A DNA stretch of 64,000 bases from the NCBI RefSeq assembly GCF_037975245.1, contig NC_092563.1, positions 28,545,960 to 28,609,959 on the forward strand. Reading direction: 5' to 3'. Position 1 is the first letter of the stretch, and the number at the start of each line of letters is the position of its first letter. The position numbers and the translations under genes are program-made. Under the pieces are notes generated by a model, which was not told the DNA's origin, made no database searches, and was given only the letters and a program-made list of their open reading frames with translations. The stretch comes from Apostichopus japonicus. Its lineage: Eukaryota > Echinodermata > Holothuroidea > Aspidochirotida > Stichopodidae. This document shows positions 47,601 to 62,600 of the stretch, piece by piece.

Positions 47601-50600
47601 GCTCACTAAAATTTCGCACCGTAGAGCATCTCTGGCGGGCCGGACGCAACCCTGCGGCGGGCCGGACTGTGGCCCGCGGGCCGTAGGTTGGACAACCCTG
47701 CCTTACTGTAGCCCTATGACTCCAAAAAAAGTATGTTGTGATTTACTTTCATAATTACTTGGCACCTCACTGTAGAGGGTTCAAGAAAATATTGTTTTCT
47801 GTGAGGTCATTGGAGGTCTATTGTGGTTAAAAGTCTGGAAAGTAGTGAACTTGACAGAGCTCATTTAAAGGGAAACTTTAATTAACATATACTTGGCATG
47901 TGGAATCAACTTTAGGTCACCAGAGGTCAAACTCTGGAAGCTAATAAACATAATAACTTCTAATGTAAAGTTGAACTGCACTTCACCAGGGCTCTGATGG
48001 GAAGAAGGTTGGGGTATGCTCTGTGAGAGCTTTGAATTTGTCTGCCCTTTTCACTCATGTTGAAAGCAGTGTGAGATGATTCAAGTAAGAAAAAAACAAA
48101 ACAACTAGAGCTCTGTATGTGACTGATATAGTGTGAAGGGTATCACCAGCAGTTGTTAACATGCAGTGTATGCACCCCCTGGAGGTGTGAGACAGGGCGC
48201 CAAGGGTGAAAAAAAGCTTTTGGCATGAAAAGGAAATTTCCATAATTTTAACTTCTGTATTTCATGGACAATTGTGTAAAAGGAAGTTGGCCTGACATTT
48301 CGATCCTAGCAGGAACTTCTTCAGAGGCTAAATGACAAGTTACAGTAACAAAAGGGACAAAACATGCACAGAATACAGACAGGTTAATGAGCATGGTGAA
48401 CAAAAAAAGATAGATGTAAGGGGATTAGTAGACAATAACATATATGATACATAACACAGAACACACAGTTAGGTGGGACATGTGAAGTTACCAGACACTA
48501 GTGACCACAATACTCTGGGAATTTATCAAGATAGAAGTACATAATATGTATACACTTTATGTGTGTTTGGAGTATCAATTGATAAGTATTCTATAGAGCT
48601 GTAATATTGTGACATCAGTTTCTGAGAGATGCCAGACTATCGTAATACTTTAAGAAATTGTTTTAGTATTGATAAAACAAACAATCTTATGATATTTGTT
48701 CTCTGTTTGTCCTGATTAATTCACTATGCGTCTAAGTAGTAGGCAGATTGAAATGAACATTTCGGATATATGCTCTACATTATGCAATAAATAATTCCCA
48801 TTATATGTCTGAAACCAAATTTGATTTGAGAAAATTTACAATAAAAAGGAGCAAGTATAGTCTCTTCTTCTCTCTGTCATTGACTCCATGGTAACATTTT
48901 TAATGTGTTTGCTTGATGAATGAGATGCGTACGATTAACTACCTTACCGCATGCACAGCTAGCCTATCATACTGCCGCCAAACCTGTCTTTTCACATTCA
49001 AAATTTATGAAATTCCTTGTCTGATATGTCTTTAAAGTAACATGCAACAGAAGTTGTAATAAAAAAAAACACATTGTTCATGTGTTATCATAGAATATTG
49101 ATTTGTAGGATTTATAAGAACATCTTTATGTATGCTTTATTGCTACATGTTTGAGCTCATTCAATTTTCAGTATACAATAAAAAGATATTATAAATACCT
49201 GACATATTAGCAAGGTTATGGGTTACGAGTCTACATGATGTCATGCTAGACACTACAGTTACCTGGTAACTAAACATTTATACTCTGACACCTGTCGTTT
49301 CTTGATATCCAATATCCTATTTTAAATTATCATACATTCCTTGATATATGATAGACATATATACACTACGTAGTCTAGAAATGGTCACATGATAGGAGCA
49401 AAATATTTTTATAATCTAAACAAATATTGATCTTTTCTTGATAAAGGAGTATGCTAGAATTGAGTAAAATGGATTCACCATCTAATATCTGCAAAAGTTT
49501 TGCATTTTCCCTTTTTTTTTTGTTCTGGTTTTGTAATGTTGCCTCCCTACACTTTGACAAGTTCCTTTTACAAAATGTTGGGAAACACATATTTTTTCAT
49601 TCTTTTTTTTTCAGTAAAAAATAAATTTATAGAAATGCAACCAAAGCGCTATCACTACATACTATACTTCTTTAATTCTGTCTAAGGTAACTTTGATATA
49701 ATTCCTCAAGTCTGTTTTGGCAGAAGGTTTTGCAAACTATGTGACTGTTTTTGTCTTTCTCCAGAGGGCACATTCCCATAGCATTCAGGTTTTAATCTGA
49801 TTGTTTTCTCTCTCATGGTCATACATTAAACGTGGGATTTCATAAAAGCTGTATATATGTGAGAATGTTCTCCAAGGTGTAATAACTATGTGGAGTTTGC
49901 AAATTAGATGTGCAGATTTCTTTGTCTGAGTGCAAATAGGAAAAATATCAAGAAATGAAAATTGAAAGAAAGCAGTTAAAAGTTAAAGGTGCATATATAA
50001 TTTGCCTAATTTATTTATTCCATGTGAAATTTCATGTCCCATGTGACATACTTAACATTTGGAATGAAGGATGTGAGGGGGTTGGGATGGGGGAAGGTAC
50101 CACTGAACTAGTTAACTAAGTCAATATGAACCAATACTTCTGGCCAATGTACAGTAGGTCACACTGAACTTAACTGCAAGAGCTGATCATCAACAAACAG
50201 AATTAAAAACAGAATACAGACAGGTTAATGAGCATGGTGAACAAAAAAGATAGATGTAAGGGGATTAGTAGACAATAATATATATGATACATAACACAGA
50301 ACACACAGTTAGGTGGGACATGTGAAGTTACCAGACACTAGTGACCACAATACTCTGGGAATTTATCAAGATAGAAGTACATAATATGTATACACTTTAT
50401 GTGTGTTTGGAGTGTAAATTGATAAGTATTCTATAGAGCTGTGCTATTGTGACATCAGTTTCTGAGAGATGCCAGACTATCGTAATACTTTAAGAAATTG
50501 TTTTGATAAAACAAACAATCTTATGATATTTGTTCTCTGTTTGTCCTGATTAATTCACTATGCGTCTAAGTAGTAGGCAGATTGAAATGAACATTTCGGA

Positions 50601-53600
50601 TATATGCTCTACATTATGCAATAAATAATTCCCATTATATGTCTGAAACCAAATTTGATTTGAGAAAATTTACAATAAAAAGGAGCAAGTATAGTCTCTT
50701 CTTCTCTCTGTCATTGACTCCATGGTAACATTTTTAATGTGTTTGCTTGATGAATGAGATGCGTACGATTAACTACCTTACCGCATGCACAGCTAGCCTA
50801 TCATACTGCCGCCAAACCTGTCTTTTCACATTCAAAATTTATGAAATTCCTTGTCTGATATGTCTTTAAAGTAACATGCAACAGAAGTTGTAATAAAAAA
50901 AAACACATTGTTCATGTGTTATCATAGAATATTGATTTGTAGGATTTATAAGAACATCTTTATGTATGCTTTATTGCTACATGTTTGAGCTCATTCAATT
51001 TTCAGTATACAATAAAAAGATATTATAAATACCTGACATATTAGCAAGGTTATGGGTTACGAGTCTACATGATGTCATGCTAGACACTACAGTTACCTGG
51101 TAACTAAACATTTATACTCTGACACCTGTCGTTTCTTGATATCCAATATCCTATTTTAAATTATCATACATTCCTTGATATATGATAGACATATATACAC
51201 TACGTAGTCTAGAAATGGTCACATGATAGGAGCAAAATATTTTTATAATCTAAACAAATATTGATCTTTTCTTGATAAAGGAGTATGCTAGAACTGAGTA
51301 AAATGGATTCACCATCTAATATCTGCAAAAGTTTTGCATTTTCCCTTTTTTTTTTGTTCTGGTTTTGTAATGTTGCCTCCCTACACTTTGACAAGTTCCT
51401 TTTACAAAATGTTGGGAAACACATATTTTTTCATTCTTTTTTTTTCAGTAAAAAATATAATTTATGGAAATGCAACCAAAGCGCTATCACTACATACTAT
51501 ACTTCTTTAATTCTGTCTAAGGTAACTTTGATATAATTCCTCAAGTCTGTTTTGGCAGAAGGTTTTGCAAACTATGTGACTGTTTTTGTCTTTCTCCAGA
51601 GGGCACATTCCCATAGCATTCAGGTTTTAATCTGATTGTTTTCTCTCTCATGGTCATACATTAAACATGGGATTTCATAAAAGCTGTATATATGTGAGAA
51701 TGTTCTCCCAGGTGTAATAACTATGTGGAGTTTGCAAATTAGATGTGCAGATTTCTTTGTCTGAGTGCAACAAGGAAATAATATCAAGAAATGAAAATTG
51801 AAAGAAAGCGGTTCAAAGTTAAAGGTGCATATATATAATTTGCATAATTTTTTTATTCAATGTGAAATTTCATGTCCCATGTGACATACTTAACATTTGG
51901 ATTGAAGGATGTGAGGGGGTTGGGATGGGGGAAGGTACCACTGAACTAGTTAACTAAGTCAATATGAACCAATACTTCTTGCCAATGTTACAGTAGGTCA
52001 CACTGAACTTGACTGCAAGAGCTGATCATCAACAAACAGAATTAAAAACCGAGAAGGTAAACTCCCATCATGCAAAAAACGGGGAAAAGAAGGGTGGAAT
52101 GCTTCAAAATTTTGTCTGTTAAACATTGAATAAAAACTCCTATAGTTTTTTTTTATGTTGAAAATTGTTCAGTTTAACGGTGTACCTCTCAAGAACAACA
52201 TAGTGCATGCTTTGTTTGAGGAATCTATGATAAGATGTGTATGTGTGTGCTATAACACTTTATACAACACCTAATTGTATTCTGGTCATTTGATTGGTCA
52301 ATTGCTTGTTGATTGCATGCAAAATCCGCTCTATTCCACTCTATGAAATAGAACCCTGGGTTATACTTTTTTGGTAGCACTTTTTTCAATGGTAAGAGAG
52401 CAGAGAAACCTGTCTGTGCAAAACAATCTGTTGCATGAGTGCATTTTACCCATCTTAATATAATATGTTGTAAAAAACAAATAATGAATGGTTTCCATTC
52501 GTGCAATAGTGCAAATATTCATTCGTTGAGAGATGTAATTTGTTCCATTCAACTCGGCTGCGCCTCGTTGAATGGAACATTCCATCTTTCAACTCATGAA
52601 ATATTTGCACTATTACACTCATAACCATTCATTATTTGTATAATAACACATATATAAATACTGAACATCATATCTGGTAGGTAGATGCACCTTATTGAGT
52701 ACAAGAACCCTGTAGAAATTGTTGGAGGTCAAAGGGCATTTGACATCAACAAAGGTTCAAGTCTGAAAAAAACCTTGTAAACATGTTAATTCACAAAGGG
52801 AAGATTGGATGATGAAGTTCATACAAGTTTAATATGTGCAGTTTAATATGTGAGTGCAGAACCCTATTGCAATTGCTGGAGGTCAAATGTCAGTTTTGGG
52901 GGTCAACAGAGGTCAAAGTCTATAAAGCTTGTAAGCATCATGATAATTCAGCAAGTCAGCTTGTTGAATGTAATACTAAATATGTGGAGCCACCTCATTG
53001 ATTATATGAACCCTATTGTTGCCTGTGTTCAAAGGTCATTTGACATCAACAGAGGTCAAAGTCTGAAAAATTTGTAAACACAATTATTGGATGTACTGTA
53101 AGACCCCTGGTGTCAAAAGTTTGAAAAATGTTTGCTGCACTGCATACTTGCTTTACAAATTAGACGTTCCCATATCAAAGAATCATTAAGCCTGTTAGCT
53201 TTCTAGGTTGCGGTCTAAACATTGTAGAAATTAGGTCAGAAATTAGAGGTGTGGAACTTTCCAAGAGTTTTATATAGTTTCAGTCGTGTAGTTCTCCAAA
53301 CAATTTAAGTGCGTTGGAATGTCCCAATTTTCTATAATTAACTTCTTAGCATTTCGTCACACGTGTTGTGTGAGATTTTTCATATATGGGAAGTGACACT
53401 ATGGGCAACTGCCTGTGAACAATGCCATCATTTTTGCAGTGGAAAAATCTTTAAAGTTTCCATGGGATTGTTGAACTACTTAACTGTTTAAAATACCCAT
53501 GCTAATCTACTTCAGTGGGTAAAGAAAATAGCATGAACAGGGTTTGGGTGTTAACTGTTAATTTCCATCAGTATTCAGCCATCAATCTTAGCATAAAGAA

Positions 53601-56600
53601 AATTTGTTTGCAATTGTACTTTCCAGGAGGTTCTCACCCTAAAAGCAATTGCCAACAATGAGGAGAGGGCTGTATAGCTGAAGTTACTGTGTTCATCACA
53701 TACCTGTCTGCTCACAACCTAAGCACTCTTGCTCTACTTTAGTGTGAACTGGTAACCTTTTAACACTGTGCACCCTCTATGGCGGCCTACTCTGTTGGCC
53801 AAACATGTCTATCGGCTTGAGATATCATTAATATTCTCTTTCCTTTTAGAGTCAGTCCAGGTGTCCTTGTAATATTGCAAAAATATAGAATGCAATTAAG
53901 AACAAAGAGGCTAGCAAAGAGAAACTACTATGTTTATGATTGCCGATAACAATCAAGGAAGAATTTATCACAATAATATACATAAGAGTTAATGCGTTAT
54001 CAAACAACAATGTCCTTAAAGCTCTTGTTTTAATCATTTGATGCATGCAAAATATTTCAAATCCTATTAGAATACCTACAGTAAACTTTTAAAACAATTA
54101 ACTTCAATAATATACAACTAAGGGATTGTTCCAAGATAATTTAGGCCAGGGATATAGTAGCTGATCACAAGTTTAGCAGCCAGCTGTTGTGCTATAGTTC
54201 ATACCAAACTGCAGTCATATTCCTACTCATATTTCTCATAGAAACATCTTATTTCAAGAGCAAAATCCAATGCATGTAAACTTTTAAGTGACTATACTGT
54301 AGGTGACTCATTAACACTAGTGTAGTTATATTTGTTTTCTTATAAAAGTAGAACAGAATATGTACATAACAAACAGAAGTCTTTCAGTCCGGGAAGATGA
54401 TTTCAGACTGAAGGTACATTTCCTAGTCTCAACAACCATTATCTTTTACATTCCATCTCACTTGTACACCCGGCTATCCCTTCCCCTCCCCTTCCCCCCT
54501 TTCCCCTTCCCCTTTCCCTCCCCCTCAGATATTTGTGCTGTTGTTGTACTGTCAGTAGACAACATTACTTTCTTTCCACTTGATGCCCCCCCCCCTCCCC
54601 ACACCTTCCTGCCATCATGACAGAAGCTGCATATTCTTGGTCAGTGAATGTTCCATGTATACATAATAAGTAAAACAACTTTCACTGCCAAATTGGAATG
54701 AGAATGCAGACCTGTTTGTACTTACTTATAGGTAAAGCTGACTAGGCTACCTGAAGGTGATCTGCTACAGTTTAAAGGATGGGAGGATGCAAAGCATTTT
54801 AATTTGTCTATAATGAATCAAAATATGTTTGCTTTCGTCTTTGGCAACACTGGTAACATAATTGAATTGTTCGATATAAAATGGTTCGAAAAGTCAGTTA
54901 TGATATTTGTGGGTCAGAATTCTTTACAGAAGTTAAGTCTTATACTAGCCCAGCATTGTTATTTATCAGAAATCACAGGAGGTCCTCAAAAGGTGTCCCA
55001 TGGACCAAATCCGAACCACGGAAATTTTCAAAATCCACAAAAATTAACATATTCAGCACCCAATTTTATCATATATCATTTCATTGTATGGATTGACTAA
55101 AGTACTTCATGTGTATTATCTGGTATCTGATTGTACTGACAGGCACATGGTTACATCGCTGTGTTCCATAGATGGGTTAAACTCATCACCCAAAAGTGTA
55201 CTTGCTAAGAATCTGCAGACAAGGATCAGTGAATCTAGTAGCGAGGCTGTTACACATCTCGTTGGTGAGAGAGTCACAGCTGGAATGATTCAGGTACAGT
55301 TAAAAAATCTATTTATATCCTTTTCTTTTTTGATAAACAAACAATGAAGGAAACAACACATAAAGTAATTTTTTCACTTTTCATATATTTAATATTTAAT
55401 ATTGTTGATACAGTTAGTAAACTTTGTGTAATTCTATTAAGTCTATAAATGTTGTTTGTCTCTATTGAAAAACATGGACAACTAAACCAGTATCTGTGCA
55501 GAGAACTGATAATAAGCTCCTAGTCTTTGAAAAACCAAGTCTGATTGGTTGCTATTTTGATCTGGCAGTTTTTAATCTGCATGTTTCTGTGTCAAATTGA
55601 AATTACTTAAAATAAGTGGAAAATGAACTACTACCCAATTATGCTAATGAGATTTACTGAAAGAGGTGGAATATCAGCCCGGGCAAACTGACAGTGATTG
55701 GTACCCCTGGGCAAAAAGCAAAAACAATACCCCCCCCCCTCCTTCTCCACCAGCAATGCAAAGATGAAGGGTCCCTAACCTAAGAAATGGTCCCTACTTA
55801 GCACTCTTCTGCATACAACCAAACTTTAAGACATGGATGAAGTCCACAATGTTGGAACAGAACTTGAAGCAAACCAAATGTTGGATTTGATTCAGAGGCT
55901 ACAGTGGTGGCTAGTCCCCTACCATCTATTCATCTGACCTGCATGTCAGTCCACCTCGGTCACAATAAGACTACCTTAGGAAGGCACAATCTATCCCATG
56001 ACTATATCATCTCTTTGCTCTTGTCTTTCTCGTCTGTTAGGATCTTCATCTTCCAAGAGAGACTTTTGTTCAATTCCACACCAGCATCAGTGAAGCGGTA
56101 TCTGCCTCTGACGATGGAGACATTATCCTGCTCTTCCCGGGGACTCATTCTGCCTCCGGCCTTGCCAACTTTTACTTTTCTCTCACATTTATCGGTGAGT
56201 ATGTAATGAACCCTACTGCAATAATTGAACACTGTGTACGCTTTCTTCGTGCAAGAAATATTTAATATCAGGATCATATAAACAGATCTACTTGGGGTTT
56301 ATGAGGGTATCTGAAGGTATTTGGAACCAGAGCATCTGTCTAAATTGATTTATATGTTCTCCGATAGAGTTATCAGCTAAGTAAGTAGATACCCTTGAAA
56401 GATGCTCAAATTGCTGAATATAACAGAATAAAATGATACATAACTGTTATCTCACTTAAAAAAAAAGAGTTAGACAGAGACATCGCATGTTTGAGAACAA
56501 ACTTATTTGACAGAACAAGTCTCGGCGGAGAGACAGACAGAGTAATTATATATGATATATTTATGTATATTAATATTATATCTCATGTCAGCAATAAGTC

Positions 56601-59600
56601 TTTGTGATATCTTGGATTGACTGTGCTTCTGCCAGTAGTGGGTCTATGTGATAGATCTATGTAGTTTGGATTGACTGTGATCCAGTCTTAGCTTTCGCAG
56701 CCCTGAGACTGAACCTTTCCTTCTACCCCAATAGTTACTTTTCTCTCAGAGCGGCAGCATAGAAGTCTTTCTTTTGTGGTTACAGTTAAAATATATTTCT
56801 AAATAAAATAAAATAAAACTGTTAGCAAACTGCCTATCCACTAGAGAGCCTTTGTAGGAGAATGTGTAAAAGTAAGTTGGCCTGACGTTTCGATCCTAGC
56901 AGGATCTTCTTCAAAGGCTGAATGACCAGTAACAGTAACAGAAGGGACAAAAACACACACAGAATACAGACGGGTTAATGAGCAACAAATTTATTTCTAT
57001 AAAAAAAATTGATTGCAATTGCTCTTACAATTTGTTTTGATATTAATTTGGTGAGTTCAATCTTCAACCTTCCAGAGTCTGCTGTTGTCGTTTGTTCCTC
57101 GCATCTCTATTAACGTCTACTCTTGGTCCTTAATCTTAATCGATTCATTAGATATATTCACCCATAGGAAGTCTTTAAGTACAGTATATGCATTTACCAT
57201 ACTCTATTTTTTACCATGGTGACCATTGAGATGACTTCTCTTAATTGTGAAATCAGATGTTAACGGTGCATGGAGAGTAACTCTGTCAGCCGTCAGGCCC
57301 GCATATGATTAGCCTTGATTTTGGCATTTTCGTTCATAAACACAATAGCAATTAAGGTCATCATTATGATCTGAAAATACTTAATAACAACATTCCCCAT
57401 TTTCCTTTCTTATTGAGTTAATGACAATTAATGGTGTAGTATAATATATTTTAGAGTAAAAAGGATGTGATCCAAGTGCAATAATGAGATAAATTCTTCC
57501 GGTTTATAACATTTTCATGGTTTTTTTATTAAGCAACTTTGCTGGTTGTTCTTTGGACAACAGCGAAATGGATCACAATTTTTTGTCTTTGCGTTTCACT
57601 GGAATGTTTTGGTGTTGAAATAAATAGGTTGTCAAACTTTTTCCAGCAAAGAGCTTATTAAGTTCACACATTATCATTGCGTGTGGTTTATCCAGGTGAT
57701 GATCTTTCAATTTTGGACGTTAGATTTAGAGTAAATCATATTTTTTTTTTTTTTTTATAATATAAAAATATATTTTTTGGTGGTATCATGCATCAGTAAC
57801 ATAACACTTACTATAAGGTTAGAAAGTGAAAGACTACTTTTGGTACAACACCTACTAGGGTCAACTTTTTAATATTTAAAAAGAGAAAAAGAGAGAGGGC
57901 ATTTCACCTGGATACTAAAGATCATGTTTCTCTTTCACAATTATTCATAGTTTAATTTGCCTTTGAACTATCCATCTTTAATTAGAAGTAAAATTCTTTG
58001 TCACTGGTTGGATATCAATGGTTGTCGGCCGAGATATCTCAGACCAAAGGCTAGCAGATAATATCAGCCCTGATTGGTCTGTTAGTTAGCTAGAGAATAA
58101 GCATGAGACAGCTGAGTATATTACAGCCTGTTGCTGCACACAACTAGTTCTTTCTTCAAGAGTATAACAGAGACTGAGGAAAAACTGTACAGTACATATA
58201 TACAGAAAACAAGATTACTTAAAGGTAACACACTAACAATACAACCTGATTAACCTAACAATAGTCTGAAGCAGAGCTGTAACAATAGACACTTAACTGA
58301 TCCACAAACTGCATTCCTTCATACTACATATAATAGAGCTAGGAACTTAAAGGTATATATACAACTGTTAAATAGAATGTGAGAATACACATACTGTGGC
58401 AACGTGTTATCGTGAGCTCTACACCCACGCTAACAAGGGAGTCCTCCACCAGAAAATCTTTGGAACATTTGAAGTATTTAGCATGATCCAATCTTATGTT
58501 TGATTTTGGCTTGAGCACTTGTCAAAACTAACAGCCAGCAGACCTGGTACCTGTCTGTTGTAAAATTTGTGGTATTTCAAAGTAACCACTGAGAGCTTAG
58601 TTAATGTTTGTTGGGTAAATATAAACATCGACGACGCTGTTTAATCAATCGCACAATTGCCCTTGTTTGTAGTTTATAAAACGTGGTAGAGGGGTGGGTG
58701 TAGACAGAATCTAAAATGTATTCCAATTTACAGCATTTTTTAAATTAATTTTAAAAAATGTCACATGTGGTTATCATCTCCAGAATTTTATTGTTATTAT
58801 AAATATTGTGAGTGAAACTACAACTTGTTGTAAACCCAAATAAAACTTCAACATTTACCCTATTCTGCTTCGTAACTAAATTGTAGCTTTAAATTCAAAT
58901 ATTTAATTTATTAAAATCTTAGCATGCACAGAGAGACAACATCCCCGTTTTGCCCCTCTTTAAGTCAAACAAAGCTACTGTAAACTCTGCCTTTCTGACA
59001 AAAATCTGGTACAAAATAATGATCACCAAAAGTCAATGTAGTGAGAAAACTCGAAAGAAAATGCTTAGCTCAAATCAAGTACTGTAGTTCTTTTTCTTCT
59101 GAATGATGGATTGGAAAGGAAGATGTATGTATGTATTTTAGATCCTCCTGCAAGCAGGAACTCGCGAAGAAGCCATCATTGGCTTATCAAAGCCGCAAGC
59201 TGACCGAAGTCAGTCTCTTAGATTCATATTTTAACGTACATGATTATGAATTGTCAACAACTCTGTATCTGGACGACATACATTAATCTTGGAGTGACTC
59301 AAACTCGGGACATTATGATTGAAAGGCACCAGCGTTAAGCATTGAGCTAACACTCCCTGATAAGATAAAGTGGGTAGTGCCCCAGCAGTGGGGGGGGGGG
59401 CACAGTGCTAAACTGTTCCAGTCATGTACTAAACACCGCCGCACGTCTCGTTACTAGAACTCGGAAGTATGATCACATTACCCCCTACCATGATCGAACT
59501 CCACTGGCTCGCGATACGTGAACAAATCAACTACAAACTACTTCTGATGGTGTTCAAATGTATGCACAATGTAGGACCAAGCTACCTCACCAACTTGTTT

Positions 59601-62600
59601 CAGCTCCGACCATCCTCCACACGCTCACTTCGCTCTAATTCATCACTGATGTTACTCATCCCTAGAGTAAAAACACAGACTTATGGCTTGAGAATGTTCG
59701 TATCCAGTGCACCGTGCCTGTGGAACTCACTTCCAGAACATATTAATATGTGCAATACTGTGAACGGTTTCAAATCAGCTCTCAAAACGTATCTCTTCAC
59801 CAAAGCATATATGTTATAATTGTTATTATTTTGTTAACCGCTACGAGAATTATTTCAAAGTTTGTTTGGCGCTATATAAAAATTATGTATTATTATGATA
59901 TTATGATTATTATTATTATTATGTAGATTAAGTAGATAGGAAAGTACATATGTAGAGGTGGAGACAGGTAAGTATGATCACATTGTGAATCCCACAAATC
60001 CAGTATATTTTGGGGGTTTTGGAAAACTTTAGGGAGCTCGGAAAGAATAGTTCACCAGAAAAATCGAGGCTGAAAATTAACCACGAACTGGTTTCCTGCC
60101 ATGCAGTCTTGTACAGAGTGAATGTTAATTCTGGCAGTCTGTTTGAAGGAGGTCAGTGACTGATAAAATAATTTGAGAGTACAGACTTGTTTTTGCTCTC
60201 TTTATCTTATCTAAGTACCACGTTCTATTACAGCCAGTATTAAACATCATGTGTGTAACTCCCGTCAGTCGCTGCCAGATAATCCCTTACAGGGATTTAG
60301 TACCTAAAGTCTGTTTATCATCAGATAAATCTTTTACAAAACACAAAATTTGTTGAAAGGGTAAAAGATGTTGGATAAGCTGCCCAGTTCTGATGAGACT
60401 GGAGATCAATAACCTTTGGAGAATTGTTAAACGGGGTCTAAGCAGTCAATGACCTGGGAACAGAATTAAATCTCGTCCAGGGCTCGCAACAATCATATCT
60501 AAAAATGTTATCTCTCTGTAGAAAAAGTTTACAGATTGCCTGAGAAGAAGATCCTTCAAAAAGCCGACAGACTTATTTCAGACATTTTACGAAAGTTAAC
60601 AAAAGAAAATGAGTAGTTTTTGTTGCTGCATTAGTTGTACACAAAATAGTTTTTTTTTTCCCCCCTTCAATTTCTTGATTCTGTCTGGGTTGCATTCAAT
60701 GAATCTAGGGTTGTGATTCCTGTTAACAGAGACAGCAGCTTTTGCCTGGCACCAACCCTTCCCCTTCCCCTCCCCACCCCTCTTGTCTGGGTGGTGCAGT
60801 TGGAATAGATCTCAGGACTTGACATCTTTAGGTTTGTTAGATTTGAATCATGATCTAGCCAATAATTTCTCTGCATATTTCCATTTGCCAAAAAAAGAAA
60901 GAAAAAGAATCCTCTAATTTATAGCAATTGTCATAGGTAGATAAGAAGCTTGTTATTTCATTTCATTTATTTGTTTCTTCACAATATAAATACAGAGAAG
61001 TTATTTGCTCTCTTTCTCTCTCCCTGTCACTCTATTGATTATAAATATCTCTTCTTCCCATCCCTCCCCCCCCCTCCTCTTCTCCTGTGTATTGCTTCTC
61101 AGCATTCTGGTGGTGAAAAGATTGTCCAAGAAATTTCTAAAACAATATTATGCATACTATTCAGAGCTCCCCATCAGTACTTACTATTGCTTTGTGGGAA
61201 GATCGTTGTTAGATGTGTATGCAGGAGGTTGGACATCTTTCTTCCAAGTGTACACAAAGTTAAGATCTCTCTGTTTGAGGTTTTAATAGCAGGGTCATTC
61301 CATATCAAATCACCAAATTTTGGAGTATGTTGTAGTTTGACATCTTTTAAAATTTCCCAAATTTATTGCATGATTGGACCACCATTAAATAAGCATATTC
61401 TGAAAATTTCAGTTGCATTGCTTCAAAATTGGCCAATTTATCATACTTTGAAATTCTGCAATTTGTTGCCATTTTGGCATTTTCTTGATTTTTGTGAGGT
61501 CTCATTTCTCAGCAATTAAACATCCTACAACCTTTTTATTACAGATGCCTATAGACTCTATCCCATAGAACAGGAATATAACAAATTAGGCTACAAAAAC
61601 ATTGTCTTGTGGAGTTAGGTCAACTTAAAGGTGTCAAAATAATAAATTTTTGTATTTTTCACAAAAATGTGTGCTATTTTTAACGATAAATTGCTCCGAA
61701 ACCATTGCTTCAGTGTACTTGATTCTTTCAGAGGTTATTATGTCTAGTACAAATAATACAAAATAATAATTGCAATGCTTTCCTATAATATATTTGCAAG
61801 TTGTGCAACTCTAAAGTTGCTATTTCATGCTGCAATTCAGCATGAGGAAGGGGTTTTGATGTCAATTTTTTACCAAAGTAACATGTTTGAGCTGTCAGGG
61901 TTTCATACTTTAATTATTGAAGACTAAAACCCTGACAGCTTTAACCTGGTCAGAGTGCATTTAGAATAAGAAACAATTGAATATGCTTCGGAAGTTTGTT
62001 TTTTGAAATTCATCAGCAAACAGGTATTGAGACTTTATATTCTATATTTTGTGGTGCAGAAATGGTTATTTATGACTCTACCAGACTATTTCTTATCACA
62101 TAAGAGAGATTTTAATCTAAAGATTAAGCTAACCTTTTCAATATTGATAGAGAGATCAGACAAGAGAGAAATTTAAGATACCGCCCAGGTTTATATTTGA
62201 CAAGGTTGATAAATGTGCTGGTTGTTTAAGTACAGTTTGTACAGATAAGGCCAAATAAAAACTCATATTTCTGTGAAAGAAATTATGATGGTACTTAAAA
62301 CAAGGGCAGTGATTGTAATAATGCAGAATTCTTCTTTCAGTGAGGAGGGTCAAATTACTTTTAGCCTCAGCTCAATTTCATAAGCACCACTTGATAGTAA
62401 AAGTGGCCTCCATTGTTCAATGGACTTTATCCATAAACCTACTAGGATTATCAGTTTTGTTTGATGAAAATATGTAATAACAGAAAACCCAAATTCAAGG
62501 AAGGATAAGGTTTTTGTTTTTAACAAAGTATAACTGTACCATGTGTCAGGTATATGCTCAATGCGAAAAGTGCAGATCACGGTCTTTAATAAAGGTCGCA

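Larger units (their letters stand above)
41458..55142 (+). other. Large SHCBP1-like intron region (13.7 kb)
   Basis: No nested gene is recognised. Contents are annotated separately: hAT elements, tandem duplication, hairpin, dispersed repeats. 42300-42370 is G-rich. At least one small exon of the host gene may be hidden here. Confidence 0.5.

Noticed and set aside
49375-51536. Pairs of open frames repeated about 1.84 kb apart
   Set aside because: Their repetition is due to the tandem duplication; they carry T-run-encoded phenylalanine and no domain.
60950-61519. 189-codon plus-strand open frame in the SHCBP1-like intron
   Set aside because: Low-complexity, Phe/Leu/Ser-rich translation of AT-rich and C/T-rich DNA; no family motif, and it lies inside an intron.
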